A DNA stretch of 64,000 nucleotides from contig NZ_DASTAT010000071.1 of the NCBI RefSeq assembly GCF_035712445.1, positions 97,794 to 161,793 of the forward strand, read 5' to 3'. The notes under the pieces were generated by a model, which saw only the letters and a program-made list of their open reading frames with translations, was not told the origin of the DNA and searched no databases. Position numbers and translations under genes: made by a program. Within the stretch, counting starts at the first letter, position 1. Every line of letters begins with the position of its first letter. The DNA is from Oligoflexus sp. (GTDB lineage: Bacteria; Bdellovibrionota_B; Oligoflexia; Oligoflexales; Oligoflexaceae). Of the stretch, positions 9,179 through 17,382 are shown piece by piece.

Positions 9179-9202
9179 CCCAATTTGGCTGTCCAATTTG
9201 GG
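9179..9202. promoter_or_regulatory. Candidate TetR operator, paired CCAATTTGG repeat
   Basis: Two near-identical arms, CCCAATTTGG at 9179-9188 and CCAATTTGGG at 9193-9202, are separated by CTGT. Read against its own reverse complement the element is also an imperfect inverted repeat, with one mismatch in each arm. Size and symmetry fit a TetR dimer site, and it lies just upstream of the candidate -35 at 9214. Binding is inferred. Confidence 0.45.
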
Positions 9203-9213
9203 ATGTGATACAG

Positions 9214-9242
9214 TTGACTCACATAAACTGCGGATTTTTTAT
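9214..9242 (+). promoter_or_regulatory. Candidate promoter of the outer-membrane operon
   Basis: TTGACT at 9214-9219 (five of six bases of the -35 consensus), a 17-base spacer, and TTTTAT at 9237-9242 (four of six of the -10). It lies about 45 bp before the ATG at 9289. Confidence 0.4.
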
Positions 9243-9288
9243 TTTGGGACCAGGGCCTCATGACGGGGTCCTTGTTGTGGAGAACAGC

Positions 9289-10395
9289 ATGCGGTGGCAG
9301 ACCCTGACAGGTACGGCAGTCAGCTTTCTGGCGATCCACGCTCAGACCGGTATGAGCAAGGATCATGAGAACTGGACCCATTTCGGCCTTCGGCCCTTGG
9401 GTATGGGCAATGCCTACGTGGCGGTTGCCGACGACTACAATGCTCTGTTCTATAACCCGGCGGGTCTCGCCCGCATCAAGGAATGGGATGGGGAGCTTCT
9501 GAACCCCTGGACGGATATGTCCACCAACCTCGGCACCCTGATGAAGGATGCCCAGGATAAGCTGAAGAGCGGCGAGGTTTCGGATAGTCTTGATTTGATC
9601 GAGGCCAACACGGGCAAAAGCTATCACGTGGGTCTCGGTCTGACGCCGCATCTCATCTTCAAAAATTTCGGATTCGGCTTCGGCGTTGAAGTGGGGGCCT
9701 CCATGGTCTTCCATAAGAATATCGCCGCTGACTTCGACGCCGGCCTGCGCTTTGTCGCGCCCTTTACCTATGCCATGAATTTCCTCGACGATAAGCTCAG
9801 CGTCGGCGCTACAGTGAAGTTCCGGGCACGTGCGGGTGTGGATCGCCAGTTCACGATGGAAGATATCGAATCGTTTCAAACCAAGGGTTCCGATACGAAT
9901 GATAAGAAAATTGATGACTACGTGCTCTCCGGTTTGGGGCAGGGCGCGGATGTGGGTCTTCTTTTTACGCCGACCAAAACCATGGAACCCACGATCGGCA
10001 TCAGCGTGACCGATGTCGGCGCCACGTCCTATAAAACCAAGGATATCGGCGGCGAGGCCCTCGGCAACCCTCCCCCGCAGCTCGCCAGTGTCAACGTTGG
10101 TTTCAGTTTGAAACCCGTTCAGAAAGATAAGCTCTATGTTTTGACTTCGATGGATATGCACTCCATCAACCAGCCTTACTCCTTTTCCAAGAAATTGAAT
10201 CTGGGTACAGAGCTCGGTTACGGCAGCATCATCAAACTGCAGGCCGGTCTTTATCAGGGTTACCTGACGGCCGGTTTCCAATTCGATGTCGGCCTGATCA
10301 ATCTGCGCGCCATCACCTATGCCGAGGAGCTGGGTGCTCAGGCCGGGTTTAAAGAGGATCGCCGTTACGCGCTGCAAATCAAGCTTCTGCTCTGA
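9289..10395 (+). CDS. Outer-membrane beta-barrel protein, FadL/PorV-like
   Basis: 368 residues from the ATG at 9289, which has GGAG six bases upstream and opens a plausible signal peptide (MRWQTLTGTAVSFLAIHAQT). The mature start contains GLRPLGMGNAYVAVADDYNALFYNPAGLA, split here as GMGNAYVAVADD and YNPAGLA, a hallmark of FadL/PorV/UPF0164-type barrels. Alternating-hydrophobicity strands follow, with a terminal aromatic-poor strand ending KLLL. Such proteins form outer-membrane pores for hydrophobic compounds or serve as secretion shuttles; the substrate is not evident. It is the first gene of a three-gene operon with two further envelope proteins. Confidence 0.75.
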   Translation: MRWQTLTGTAVSFLAIHAQTGMSKDHENWTHFGLRPLGMGNAYVAVADDYNALFYNPAGLARIKEWDGELLNPWTDMSTNLGTLMKDAQDKLKSGEVSDSLDLIEANTGKSYHVGLGLTPHLIFKNFGFGFGVEVGASMVFHKNIAADFDAGLRFVAPFTYAMNFLDDKLSVGATVKFRARAGVDRQFTMEDIESFQTKGSDTNDKKIDDYVLSGLGQGADVGLLFTPTKTMEPTIGISVTDVGATSYKTKDIGGEALGNPPPQLASVNVGFSLKPVQKDKLYVLTSMDMHSINQPYSFSKKLNLGTELGYGSIIKLQAGLYQGYLTAGFQFDVGLINLRAITYAEELGAQAGFKEDRRYALQIKLLL

Positions 10396-10436
10396 CCTGA
10401 AGTCAAAACAACCGTTAGCATAAGAGGACAAGGTCC

Positions 10437-11165
10437 ATGTCGATCCAAAAAATATCCCTTACGGTTTCTCCTTATATTCTGGCTGTTTGTCTGTCTTCGC
10501 AGGGCTGGGCCAAAGGTCTTGACACCCTGCAGGCCGACGGTCAGAAAGCGCCGGCCGCAAACGCGCCTCTGCCAGGCGGAGCACCGACTCCGGCCAGCGA
10601 CACAGTTCCTGCGGGTTCGAGCGCCATCCAACCAGCGATCCAGACTGTGCCACCCGGCACGTCTGTAGCTGCTTCCACTGTCGATCGCTTGTATCTCGCA
10701 TCCAGTTTTTCCTGGATCAATCTGTCCGGCAGCAAGGGTGATTGGGTGACCGGCACCACGGCCGACATCGAAGCGGGCTATCGCTTTCTCACCGTCCTGC
10801 AGAAGTTCGATCTGTTTGGCACCTTCCGCTATCGCCCGACGGAAGCACTGGTTCAGCAGGACAATCGTGAGTATCGTGCGATTGTCGAAACCTATCTTTT
10901 TGGTGCCAACGGCCGCATGGCTTTGAACAGTAAAATCGCAGTGAACGCCTCGGCGGAACTGGGCATGTCGCAGACTCATCTGAATTCCAACGACTCGCTG
11001 CCCACGATTGACCAAAGCCTTGAGAAATCCGGGGTTGATCTGAACCTGGGGGGTGGGGTATCGTATCTTGTTCTGGAAAAATTCGCCGTAGGCGGGAAAC
11101 TGACCCTCGGCACCGGAGCGTATAAGTCCGTCCAATTAGGTGTTGATCTTCGGTTCATGCTCTGA
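10437..11165 (+). CDS. Putative outer-membrane beta-barrel protein
   Basis: 242 residues. A signal peptide (cleavage near SQGWA) is followed by a low-complexity Pro/Ala/Thr linker (about residues 27-80), then a barrel of roughly 160 residues beginning RLYLASSFSWINL, with alternating strands and the final strand VQLGVDLRFML. The size suggests an 8- to 10-strand barrel. It lies 41 bp after the FadL/PorV-like gene, with AAGG close to the ATG. No family name can be assigned. Confidence 0.65.
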   Translation: MSIQKISLTVSPYILAVCLSSQGWAKGLDTLQADGQKAPAANAPLPGGAPTPASDTVPAGSSAIQPAIQTVPPGTSVAASTVDRLYLASSFSWINLSGSKGDWVTGTTADIEAGYRFLTVLQKFDLFGTFRYRPTEALVQQDNREYRAIVETYLFGANGRMALNSKIAVNASAELGMSQTHLNSNDSLPTIDQSLEKSGVDLNLGGGVSYLVLEKFAVGGKLTLGTGAYKSVQLGVDLRFML

Positions 11166-11210
11166 CGCGGGCCGAAAGACCAAGCCCCCAGCGACTCAGT
11201 ATGGATCCCG

Positions 11211-12755
11211 ATGAAAACAAGCCCTCGCGGAATCTTGTGCGTCCTCGCCTTCTTCGTCACACTGCTGCAGGGCTGCCGCCTGGAAGAAGTGACTGGCGAA
11301 GTCATGGTGCGTGCGCCTAATCCAGGAACGTATGAAATCTATCGAATCGAATCGGAAGAGCCCCTGCAGTTCATCTCGGAGCAGGTTGGCCAATATAACC
11401 AGCCTCTGCGGCTGGTGCCGGGCCGCTACCTGATCCTCGCTGATTGCAGCTACGAGATCCTGACTGTTCTGCCGAACGTATCCCAGTCGCTCGTCGCGCA
11501 TCAGGTGCTCTTCAATCCTCCCGTCGTTCCCGCGGCCGAGGATAACTTTTCGATTCAGTGCAACCGCTTCACCAAGACCAAATCCCGTCAGCACCTGCAT
11601 AATCGCTATGCCTTGAATATTCTGCACGGCACGCGCGATCTTCTGGTCGGCATGATTCCGATGTCGATTGATTTCAACAAGGTCAACGACGCCGCCAATC
11701 CCCAGATCCTGAGTTATAATCTTTCCGGCATTAAAATCGCGTCGTATGAAGGCATGAAACCGGCCACCAGTTTTTTCGTGTCGCCGGCCGATGGCCTTCT
11801 TTCGATCACCGAGACCCAGAATTTCGGGCATTCGCAGTTCCTCTTGAAAGGCCGTTATCGGGTTGAAGTGAATGGGACCCGTTTGGAAGTGGATCTGGCG
11901 GAAGGTCAGCAGTATGAATTCAAACCTGCTTTTCTGCGGGTTTCGTCGTCGGATAACATCAATATCCAGGCCTCGTCCAGCATCACGGGAACACCGTCTT
12001 TTGTAGAACTTAATTCGGGTCATTGGCTTGATTTGAATGAAACCTATCCCGTTCTTCCGGGTGAAGCTTCGATCAAGTTGAATGGATCGCTGCATGAGCA
12101 CAAGGTGATTTTGGTCGAGGGTGAGCTGACTGAACGCAAGGCGCGCTCAGTTCTGGTGGATCTTGATTGTTCAGCCTGGGATTGGAACTGTCTCGGCAGC
12201 CGTGAAATCTTCCTTTATGAAAGCGACAAGCCCTATCCCTTCGCGGAAGGAACTTCGGATGTGCCGATTCTTTTCTTCGAAGACGACGTGTGGCTGAGTA
12301 TTCAGGGATCGCGTGACATTCGCTACAAGATCCCGCCGCAGGCTCAGGATACAACCCTTAAGGTTGGATTTTTGAAACTTGTCCCACGACAGCTGCATCG
12401 TCCAGGACAGGTGACTGACCTTTCCCGCATTGAAGCCGCAGCAGCGCCGCTGACAGGCCATTCGCTCGATTTGCCAGTCGATGGTGAAGTGCTGATGCCC
12501 TTGGTGGTGGGACGTTATTATTTGACTCAATATACGGCTCTTGCCACTGCGGATTGGGATCGTCGGACGAGCCGCCTGCCCATCTCCATTTCACCGCAGG
12601 ATACGGTCGAGATTCCTTACTATGTTTATGTTTCGGAAAAGAAACTGAAGCAGATTCGGGAAATGCAGGCCAAGACCCGGCAGCAGCTGATCCAGAAAAA
12701 GTTCCGCCTTATGCAGAGCCGCTACCGGCAGATCGTTCCTGCCGGCATCGACTGA
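11211..12755 (+). CDS. Secreted lipoprotein of unknown function
   Basis: 514 residues. The signal peptide ends in the lipobox LLQGC with Cys22 as the lipidation site. The mature protein appears beta-rich, with repeated short domains whose lines read like Ig or carboxypeptidase-regulatory folds (PGTYEIYRIE, PGRYLILADC, LLKGRYRVEVNG, VVGRYYLTQY, each a G-x-Y strand). The C-terminal 40 residues are a charged helix (KKLKQIREMQAKTRQQLIQK). It is the third gene of the operon and converges on recN with only one base between stop codons. It may work with the two barrels in envelope assembly or surface display; that is inference from the operon. Confidence 0.7.
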   Translation: MKTSPRGILCVLAFFVTLLQGCRLEEVTGEVMVRAPNPGTYEIYRIESEEPLQFISEQVGQYNQPLRLVPGRYLILADCSYEILTVLPNVSQSLVAHQVLFNPPVVPAAEDNFSIQCNRFTKTKSRQHLHNRYALNILHGTRDLLVGMIPMSIDFNKVNDAANPQILSYNLSGIKIASYEGMKPATSFFVSPADGLLSITETQNFGHSQFLLKGRYRVEVNGTRLEVDLAEGQQYEFKPAFLRVSSSDNINIQASSSITGTPSFVELNSGHWLDLNETYPVLPGEASIKLNGSLHEHKVILVEGELTERKARSVLVDLDCSAWDWNCLGSREIFLYESDKPYPFAEGTSDVPILFFEDDVWLSIQGSRDIRYKIPPQAQDTTLKVGFLKLVPRQLHRPGQVTDLSRIEAAAAPLTGHSLDLPVDGEVLMPLVVGRYYLTQYTALATADWDRRTSRLPISISPQDTVEIPYYVYVSEKKLKQIREMQAKTRQQLIQKKFRLMQSRYRQIVPAGID

Positions 12756-12756
12756 A

Positions 12757-14541
12757 TCACTGGGCCACACGATCCCGTGCGGCCTTGATGAGCTGACGGG
12801 CATGCGTAAGACTGGAATTGGTCACCTGATCGCCGGACAGAAGACGGGCGATTTCCTCTTCACTGGCCTTACGATTCAAACGCAAAATCTGCGATTCGGT
12901 GGACTCGCCTTTCTGGGCTTTTTGCACAAGGAAGTGAGCATCCCCATAAGCCGCCACCTGCGGCAGGTGCGAGATGCAGATCACCTGAAAGGTGGTGGAC
13001 AGTTCCTTGAGCTTTTTGCCAACGATATGCGCCGTGTGCCCGGAGATCCCGGTATCTATTTCATCGAAAACCATGACGCAGGTGTTGGCGCCCATGGCCA
13101 AAGCCTTTTTAAAGCCGAGCATGATGCGCGAGATCTCACCACCTGACGCGACCTTGGCCAAGGGTTTCAGGCCTTCACCCGGGTTGGCGGACAGCAGGAA
13201 CTGACCGCGCTCACGACCGAGTTTGCTCGTTTCCGTCAGGATGCTTGCGCAATGCTGCCAGTCATCCACCAGAGCGGCGTCGATGTCGGCGATGTCCAGG
13301 TCAGGAATGGTGTTTTGCACCTCCTGAAAATCGAAGTCGATCCGAGCGCCCTTCATATTCAGATCATGAAGCTCGCTGACCACCGCCTGGACCGCACGCT
13401 GAGCGGCTTCTTTCCGGGCTGCAGAAAGCTTATGGGCGTATTCATCGGCTTCATTCAGAAGTTTCTTCAGCTTGTCGAGAGCCTCGGCCATGGCCTCAGG
13501 GCCCTGCTGAACGAAGGATAATTCCGTCTCCAGACGCTCATATTCGGTCATGATTTCTTCAACGGTGCGAACGGAGTGTTTTCTGAGAAGGCTCTGGTAA
13601 CCGGCGAGGCGTCCCTGCAGTTCCTCGATTTCCTCTTCATCCAGCGAATGGCGGGATACCGCGCGGCCTATGCCGTAGCTCAGTTCGTCGAGCACGGTGC
13701 TGAGTTCATTCAGCTGCGCAAGGCTCGCCTGGAGCGAGGCGTCCTGGAGCTTTTCAGCGGGGACTTCCAGGAGTCTTTGCAGTTCCTGCAGAGCCGATGT
13801 CAGTGCGCGACCGTTATAGCCTTCATCACAGATTCTCTGCGCCTGATCGAAGACTTTCTGCTGGGAAAGAACCACGCTGGATTCCTCGCAGAGCTTGATC
13901 GTGCGCTCGTAGTCCTCAAGGCTCGGGCCGAAGCGGGCCAGTTCATCAAAACGGAACTGCAGATAATCCTGCTCGCGACGGCGGGTCTGATACTGTTCCA
14001 GTCGTTTGCGCAGGTCCTGCAGAATCTGGTGGGCCTGCTGCATGGCGGCCTGAACCTTGTTCCGAAGGCCCTGATCGCCAACGAATTCATCTATGTAATC
14101 CAGATGCGTGTGAGGATCGAGCATGCGATGGTTTTCATGCTGGCCATAAATGTCGATCAGCGTGGCGCCGAGCTCCTTCAATAGCGAGAGCGTGATCGGC
14201 TGATCATTCACCCAGGCCTGCGAGCGGCCTTTTTGGGCGATTTCCCGCCGAATAATGAGTTCGGTCAGGTCCTGATCATCATGCCAGATGCCGTGGGCGT
14301 CGAGGACTTCGACGCAGCCATGAGTTTTGGGCAAAAGAAAGGATGCGGACACATGGGCTCGCGGAAAACCGCGCCGAATCACATCGGGATCAGCTTTCGC
14401 GCCAAGCAGGAAATGAAGGGCTTTGATCAATATGGATTTGCCAGCACCTGTCTCGCCCGTGATGACGTTGAGCTGTGGGGAAAATTCGATATGCAGTTCT
14501 TCGATAATGGCAAGACCGCGGATGGACAACTGGGTAATCAT
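12757..14541 (-). CDS. recN: DNA repair protein RecN
   Basis: 594 residues, typical for RecN, an SMC-like ATPase acting in double-strand break repair. Walker A GETGAGKS is at residues 29-36; a long coiled-coil middle follows, then the ABC signature ASGGEISRIML and Walker B MVFDEIDTGISG, and the ISHLPQVAAYGD switch. The ATG at 14541 has GGAG nine bases upstream; an in-frame extension to 14655 would run into the tRNA-Thr gene and is wrong. It lies 105 bp downstream of tRNA-Thr on the same strand and may be partly read from the tRNA promoter. Confidence 0.97.
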   Translation of the reverse strand: MITQLSIRGLAIIEELHIEFSPQLNVITGETGAGKSILIKALHFLLGAKADPDVIRRGFPRAHVSASFLLPKTHGCVEVLDAHGIWHDDQDLTELIIRREIAQKGRSQAWVNDQPITLSLLKELGATLIDIYGQHENHRMLDPHTHLDYIDEFVGDQGLRNKVQAAMQQAHQILQDLRKRLEQYQTRRREQDYLQFRFDELARFGPSLEDYERTIKLCEESSVVLSQQKVFDQAQRICDEGYNGRALTSALQELQRLLEVPAEKLQDASLQASLAQLNELSTVLDELSYGIGRAVSRHSLDEEEIEELQGRLAGYQSLLRKHSVRTVEEIMTEYERLETELSFVQQGPEAMAEALDKLKKLLNEADEYAHKLSAARKEAAQRAVQAVVSELHDLNMKGARIDFDFQEVQNTIPDLDIADIDAALVDDWQHCASILTETSKLGRERGQFLLSANPGEGLKPLAKVASGGEISRIMLGFKKALAMGANTCVMVFDEIDTGISGHTAHIVGKKLKELSTTFQVICISHLPQVAAYGDAHFLVQKAQKGESTESQILRLNRKASEEEIARLLSGDQVTNSSLTHARQLIKAARDRVAQ

Positions 14542-14646
14542 CGGAAAAAACTCCGTGGAAGAGCGGACGAACTTCCCACAATGTCTCCAAGCTCTTTGAG
14601 CTTGTCCAGTGACTTTTACAAATGTATGGGTGTTTTGAATGGGGAG

Positions 14647-14722
14647 TGGAGCCATCGACGGGACTTGAACCCACGACCTGCTGATTACGAATCAGCTGCT
14701 CTACCAACTGAGCTACGATGGC
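14647..14722 (-). tRNA. tRNA-Thr (CGT anticodon)
   Basis: A full cloverleaf on the minus strand. G1 is at 14722, with U8 and A14 in canonical positions. The anticodon stem GCTGA/TCAGC encloses the loop TTCGTAA (anticodon CGT, decoding ACG). The T-arm GGGTTCAAGTCCC is clear, and CCA is encoded at 14649-14647. Confidence 0.97.
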
Positions 14723-14813
14723 TTTTGACAAAGGAAACAGGCAATGCGCCTGAAGGCGCTATGATTGTTCATTCCTATTGTGCTCAGAAACCAGAAAAAA
14801 AGAAAGAGCGGAA

Positions 14814-14890
14814 TGGCGTCCCCAAGGGGATTCGAACCCCTGTTACCGCCGTGAAAGGGCGGTGTCCTGGGCCAGCTAGACGATGGGGAC
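14814..14890 (-). tRNA. tRNA-Glu (TTC anticodon)
   Basis: Cloverleaf with acceptor GTCCCCA/TGGGGAC, anticodon stem CCGCC/GGCGG with loop CTTTCAC (anticodon TTC), T-loop GGTTCGAATCC and discriminator G73. CCA is encoded. It is the middle gene of the three-tRNA cluster. Confidence 0.97.
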
Positions 14891-14904
14891 CAGGGAGAAA
14901 AAAG

Positions 14905-14977
14905 TGAGCCCTGCTGGATTCGAACCAGCGACCCGCACATTAAAAGTGTGCTGCTCTACCAACTGAGCTAAGAGCCC
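14905..14977 (-). tRNA. tRNA-Lys (TTT anticodon)
   Basis: Cloverleaf with acceptor GGGCTCT/AGGGCTC (two G-U pairs), D-arm AGCTCAGTTGGTAGAGC, anticodon loop CTTTTAA (anticodon TTT) and T-loop GGTTCGAATCC. CCA is not encoded and must be added after transcription, unlike the other two tRNAs here. It is the first gene of the cluster. Confidence 0.97.
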
Positions 14978-15011
14978 TCACTTGCCTAACGTCTTGCGCT
15001 AGGGAGTTAAC

Positions 15012-15040
15012 TATCTACAGTCGCACTGTTTTTGTGTCAA
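15012..15040 (-). promoter_or_regulatory. Promoter of the tRNA-Lys/Glu/Thr cluster
   Basis: On the minus strand, TTGACA at 15040-15035 is a perfect -35, followed by a 17-base spacer and TAGATA at 15017-15012 as the -10. It starts transcription about 30 bases before tRNA-Lys, and is one of the clearest sigma-70-type promoters in the window. Confidence 0.8.
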
Positions 15041-15075
15041 CTTATTTTTCCAATTAATTTGCAGGCTCACGAAAG

Positions 15076-15104
15076 TTGATTTTTAGGCCGGTTTCTCCTA
15101 GTAT
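15076..15104 (+). promoter_or_regulatory. Promoter of the 15158 gene
   Basis: TTGATT at 15076-15081, a 17-base spacer and TAGTAT at 15099-15104. It is back to back with the tRNA promoter and 54 bp before the ATG at 15158. Confidence 0.55.
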
Positions 15105-15157
15105 GGCCCCACCTACGTAGAGCAAGTCAGCCCTGTTCGAGAGAAAGTAAGCGCCGC

Positions 15158-15478
15158 ATGACGATCATCAAAAGAAACCGCGTAACCACAAATAGCGACC
15201 TTATTTCCGCTATTGATAAACTGTGTCCCCTCTTGGAGCGACAAAAGGAAAATGACGCGGTCGCTGATCTTCGCAAGGCCGCCGACCAACTGCGGGCCTC
15301 GCAGGAAAACACGCCGGCGTGGAAAGAAGCGATTGAGTCCATCATCGACGCCTTTGAAGGCGAGCATGAACTCATGGCTTATACTATGCAGCGCGACACA
15401 GATCAGTGGACTGAAGTGGAAGAATTATCGCAGGTCAGCTCCCGAGTCTTGAGTTTGGCAAGACGCCTGGCCTATTGA
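15158..15478 (+). CDS. Small hypothetical protein, all-helical
   Basis: 106 residues, highly charged, with no membrane segment or signal peptide. Predicted to be helical throughout (DAVADLRKAADQLRASQEN, then WKEAIESIIDAFEGEHEL). No family is recognised. The coding case rests on the clear promoter at 15076-15104, the isolated position and ordinary codon use; the ribosome binding site is weak. Confidence 0.6.
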   Translation: MTIIKRNRVTTNSDLISAIDKLCPLLERQKENDAVADLRKAADQLRASQENTPAWKEAIESIIDAFEGEHELMAYTMQRDTDQWTEVEELSQVSSRVLSLARRLAY

Positions 15479-15534
15479 ACCTATATGTGCAATTCCGTCA
15501 GACTGAAGGATGTCCGTCTGGATATTTTTTCACG

Positions 15535-15563
15535 ATTACCTTTTGCCGGAATCTTGTTATAAT
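15535..15563 (+). promoter_or_regulatory. Extended -10 promoter of the R3H-protein gene
   Basis: TATAAT at 15558-15563 is a perfect -10 and is preceded by TGT, giving an extended -10 element. The -35 position (ATTACC, 15535-15540) is weak, as is common with extended -10 promoters. The leader would be over 100 bases long. Confidence 0.6.
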
Positions 15564-15716
15564 TTTCACCATATACGCTGCAGCTCGGCCCCGGGCCACA
15601 GTGCAGTCGCAGTCCGCGACGTCAGCCTCGACGACTTACCTGCGACGCGTCTATCTTTCATTTCACAGTAGGGTGCTGCCATTAGTACGACACAATCGAA
15701 TTACAAACCAAGTACC

Positions 15717-16622
15717 TTGAAGTTGGACTACTTCCTCTATTCCTGCTTCGAATATGAACAGACCTGCAAAGCCTTGCCCGGCAAAGCCATGGGCCCTCAA
15801 AGATGGCCTCACGGCGTACTCTTTTTGGATGGTGAACGGGATAACTTTCGTGACTTGGGTGATCTTGGACAGCAGATTGAGGCCTGCCTGAAATGGTATG
15901 TCGAGCAGTTCCCCTCGCTGGTTGAAGATCGCAGCATGACCATGGAAAATATCGGCAATCTGACAGCACCCGCCGTATTTTTCTGTCTGGATCTGAAGAT
16001 CCTGGCCGGCGCCGACAGTCAGAATACAGCAGATGCGTTGCAGGCGAGCGACAATAACGCCGTCTGGGAAACCATAGATCGGCACCTGGATCAGCTCCTG
16101 CCGAACTTTTCCTCGCACTTTAAGACCTACCTGCGTTGGGTTTTCGTAAAAAAAGAAGAGCAGACCTGGGAAGTCGGCAGTCGCCCTCCCGTGGGTCGTT
16201 ATACGCCTTTCCAACGCCGTGGACGTCCTGGTGATAAAGGTCCCCCACGTCGTAGCGGTGGTGGTCAGGGCGGAAGACCTCAGCAGGGCGGTCGTGACCG
16301 TCATGAGCGCGGTCAGGGTGGTGATAGGGATCGCGGTCCGCGCGGACCACGTCGTGAGCCTGGAAATAGCCCCATCAAAGCGGGCGGCAGTCACGCCGAT
16401 CAGGAAAGAGCAGCTCTGGAAGCGGTGCGTGTGGCCGTGGATGAACTGCGCAGCAATCCCACATTGGCCGAAATCAAACTCGATCCATCCAACAGTTTCT
16501 TCCGTCGTTTGCAGCATAAAAAAGCGGTTGCCGAAGGCTTCCATTCCTTTTCCACTGGGGAAGGCATGCAGCGCGCTGTCGTTGTAACGCGCGAGAAGAC
16601 GGAGCAAGAGGACAATACATGA
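15717..16622 (+). CDS. R3H-domain RNA-binding protein with RGG-type linker
   Basis: 301 residues from TTG 15717. Residues about 1-150 form a globular domain of unknown family. A 60-residue Gly/Arg-rich linker follows (RRSGGGQGGRPQQGGRDRH). The C-terminal domain has the R3H signature, with FFRRLQHKKA and then EGFHSFSTGEGMQRAVVV, a single-strand nucleic acid binding fold found in Jag/KhpB. The reading frame opens upstream of 15717 after a TAG at 15669, and an ATT at 15681 would give a natural-looking N-terminus (see findings). The stop overlaps the next gene's ATG (ATGA), so the two are translationally coupled. Confidence 0.8.
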   Translation: MKLDYFLYSCFEYEQTCKALPGKAMGPQRWPHGVLFLDGERDNFRDLGDLGQQIEACLKWYVEQFPSLVEDRSMTMENIGNLTAPAVFFCLDLKILAGADSQNTADALQASDNNAVWETIDRHLDQLLPNFSSHFKTYLRWVFVKKEEQTWEVGSRPPVGRYTPFQRRGRPGDKGPPRRSGGGQGGRPQQGGRDRHERGQGGDRDRGPRGPRREPGNSPIKAGGSHADQERAALEAVRVAVDELRSNPTLAEIKLDPSNSFFRRLQHKKAVAEGFHSFSTGEGMQRAVVVTREKTEQEDNT

Positions 16623-17380
16623 CTTCGGTCGTTTGCATTACAGGCGCATCGTCGGGCATCGGCGAGGCGCTGGCGCTGGTTTACGCGGAGCAAGGCTGCC
16701 ATCTTGTATTGGGAGCCCGCCGGCTGGACAAGCTGAAGGCGCTGGAAAGTGTTCTGAAAGACAAAGGTGCCGCCTCCGTTTTAAGCCTGCCCCTTGATGT
16801 TCGTTCCCGTGAGTCCGTTCATGCCTGGGTGAAATCGGCAGAGGAAAAGCATAGTCGCTTGGATGTCCTGGTGAACAATGCCGGTCTTGTGATCGGTCTG
16901 GAGCCGGTGGAAACCGGCCGTGTGGAGGATTGGGAGACCATCCTCGATACGAACGTCCTGGGCGTGATGCGCGTGACCCAGGCCTTGATTCCTGTGTTTA
17001 AAAAGCAGGGTTCTGGTCACATCGTGATGATCGGGTCGATCGCCGGTCATCAGCCTTATGAAAATGGTGGGGCTTATTGTGCCAGTAAATTCGGGGTCAA
17101 GGCGTTGACCGGAGTTCTGAAGCATGAGCTCAACGGCACGGGCATCCGGGTTTCCACGGTGGATCCTGGAATGGTGGAGACCGAGTTTTCCATCGTGCGC
17201 TTCCGTGGTGATAAGGATAAGGCCAAGCAGGTTTATAAGGGCCTTGTGCCCCTGAATGGCCGTGATATTGCTGAATGCGTGCACTTCATGACCTCCCGTC
17301 CGCCGCATGTGAATATAGATAGCATCGTCGTGATGCCGACTGCGCAGGCGAGCGTATATAAAGTGCACCGCGAATCCTGA
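16619..17380 (+). CDS. Short-chain dehydrogenase/reductase (YdfG-like)
   Basis: 253 residues, classical SDR length. The NADP-binding motif TGASSGIG is at residues 8-15, with NNAG at 86-89 and the catalytic Ser140, Tyr153 and Lys157 (YCASK) all present. The ARR after the second strand favours NADP(H). The pattern, including DPGMVETEFS, is closest to YdfG-type 3-hydroxy-acid/serine dehydrogenases, but the substrate cannot be fixed. It is coupled to the R3H gene by a four-base overlap and converges on the oxidoreductase at 17383. Confidence 0.9.
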   Translation: MTSVVCITGASSGIGEALALVYAEQGCHLVLGARRLDKLKALESVLKDKGAASVLSLPLDVRSRESVHAWVKSAEEKHSRLDVLVNNAGLVIGLEPVETGRVEDWETILDTNVLGVMRVTQALIPVFKKQGSGHIVMIGSIAGHQPYENGGAYCASKFGVKALTGVLKHELNGTGIRVSTVDPGMVETEFSIVRFRGDKDKAKQVYKGLVPLNGRDIAECVHFMTSRPPHVNIDSIVVMPTAQASVYKVHRES

Positions 17381-17382
17381 TG

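Larger units (their letters stand above)
8938..9288. promoter_or_regulatory. Divergent intergenic region between tetR and the outer-membrane operon
   Basis: A 351-bp gene-free stretch. The right third contains the candidate operator (9179-9202) and a candidate promoter for the operon (9214-9242). The left part should contain the tetR promoter, which I could not place with confidence. Confidence 0.6.

Noticed and set aside
9154-10431. 425-residue minus-strand open frame
   Set aside because: Antisense to the FadL/PorV-like gene and spans its promoter region.
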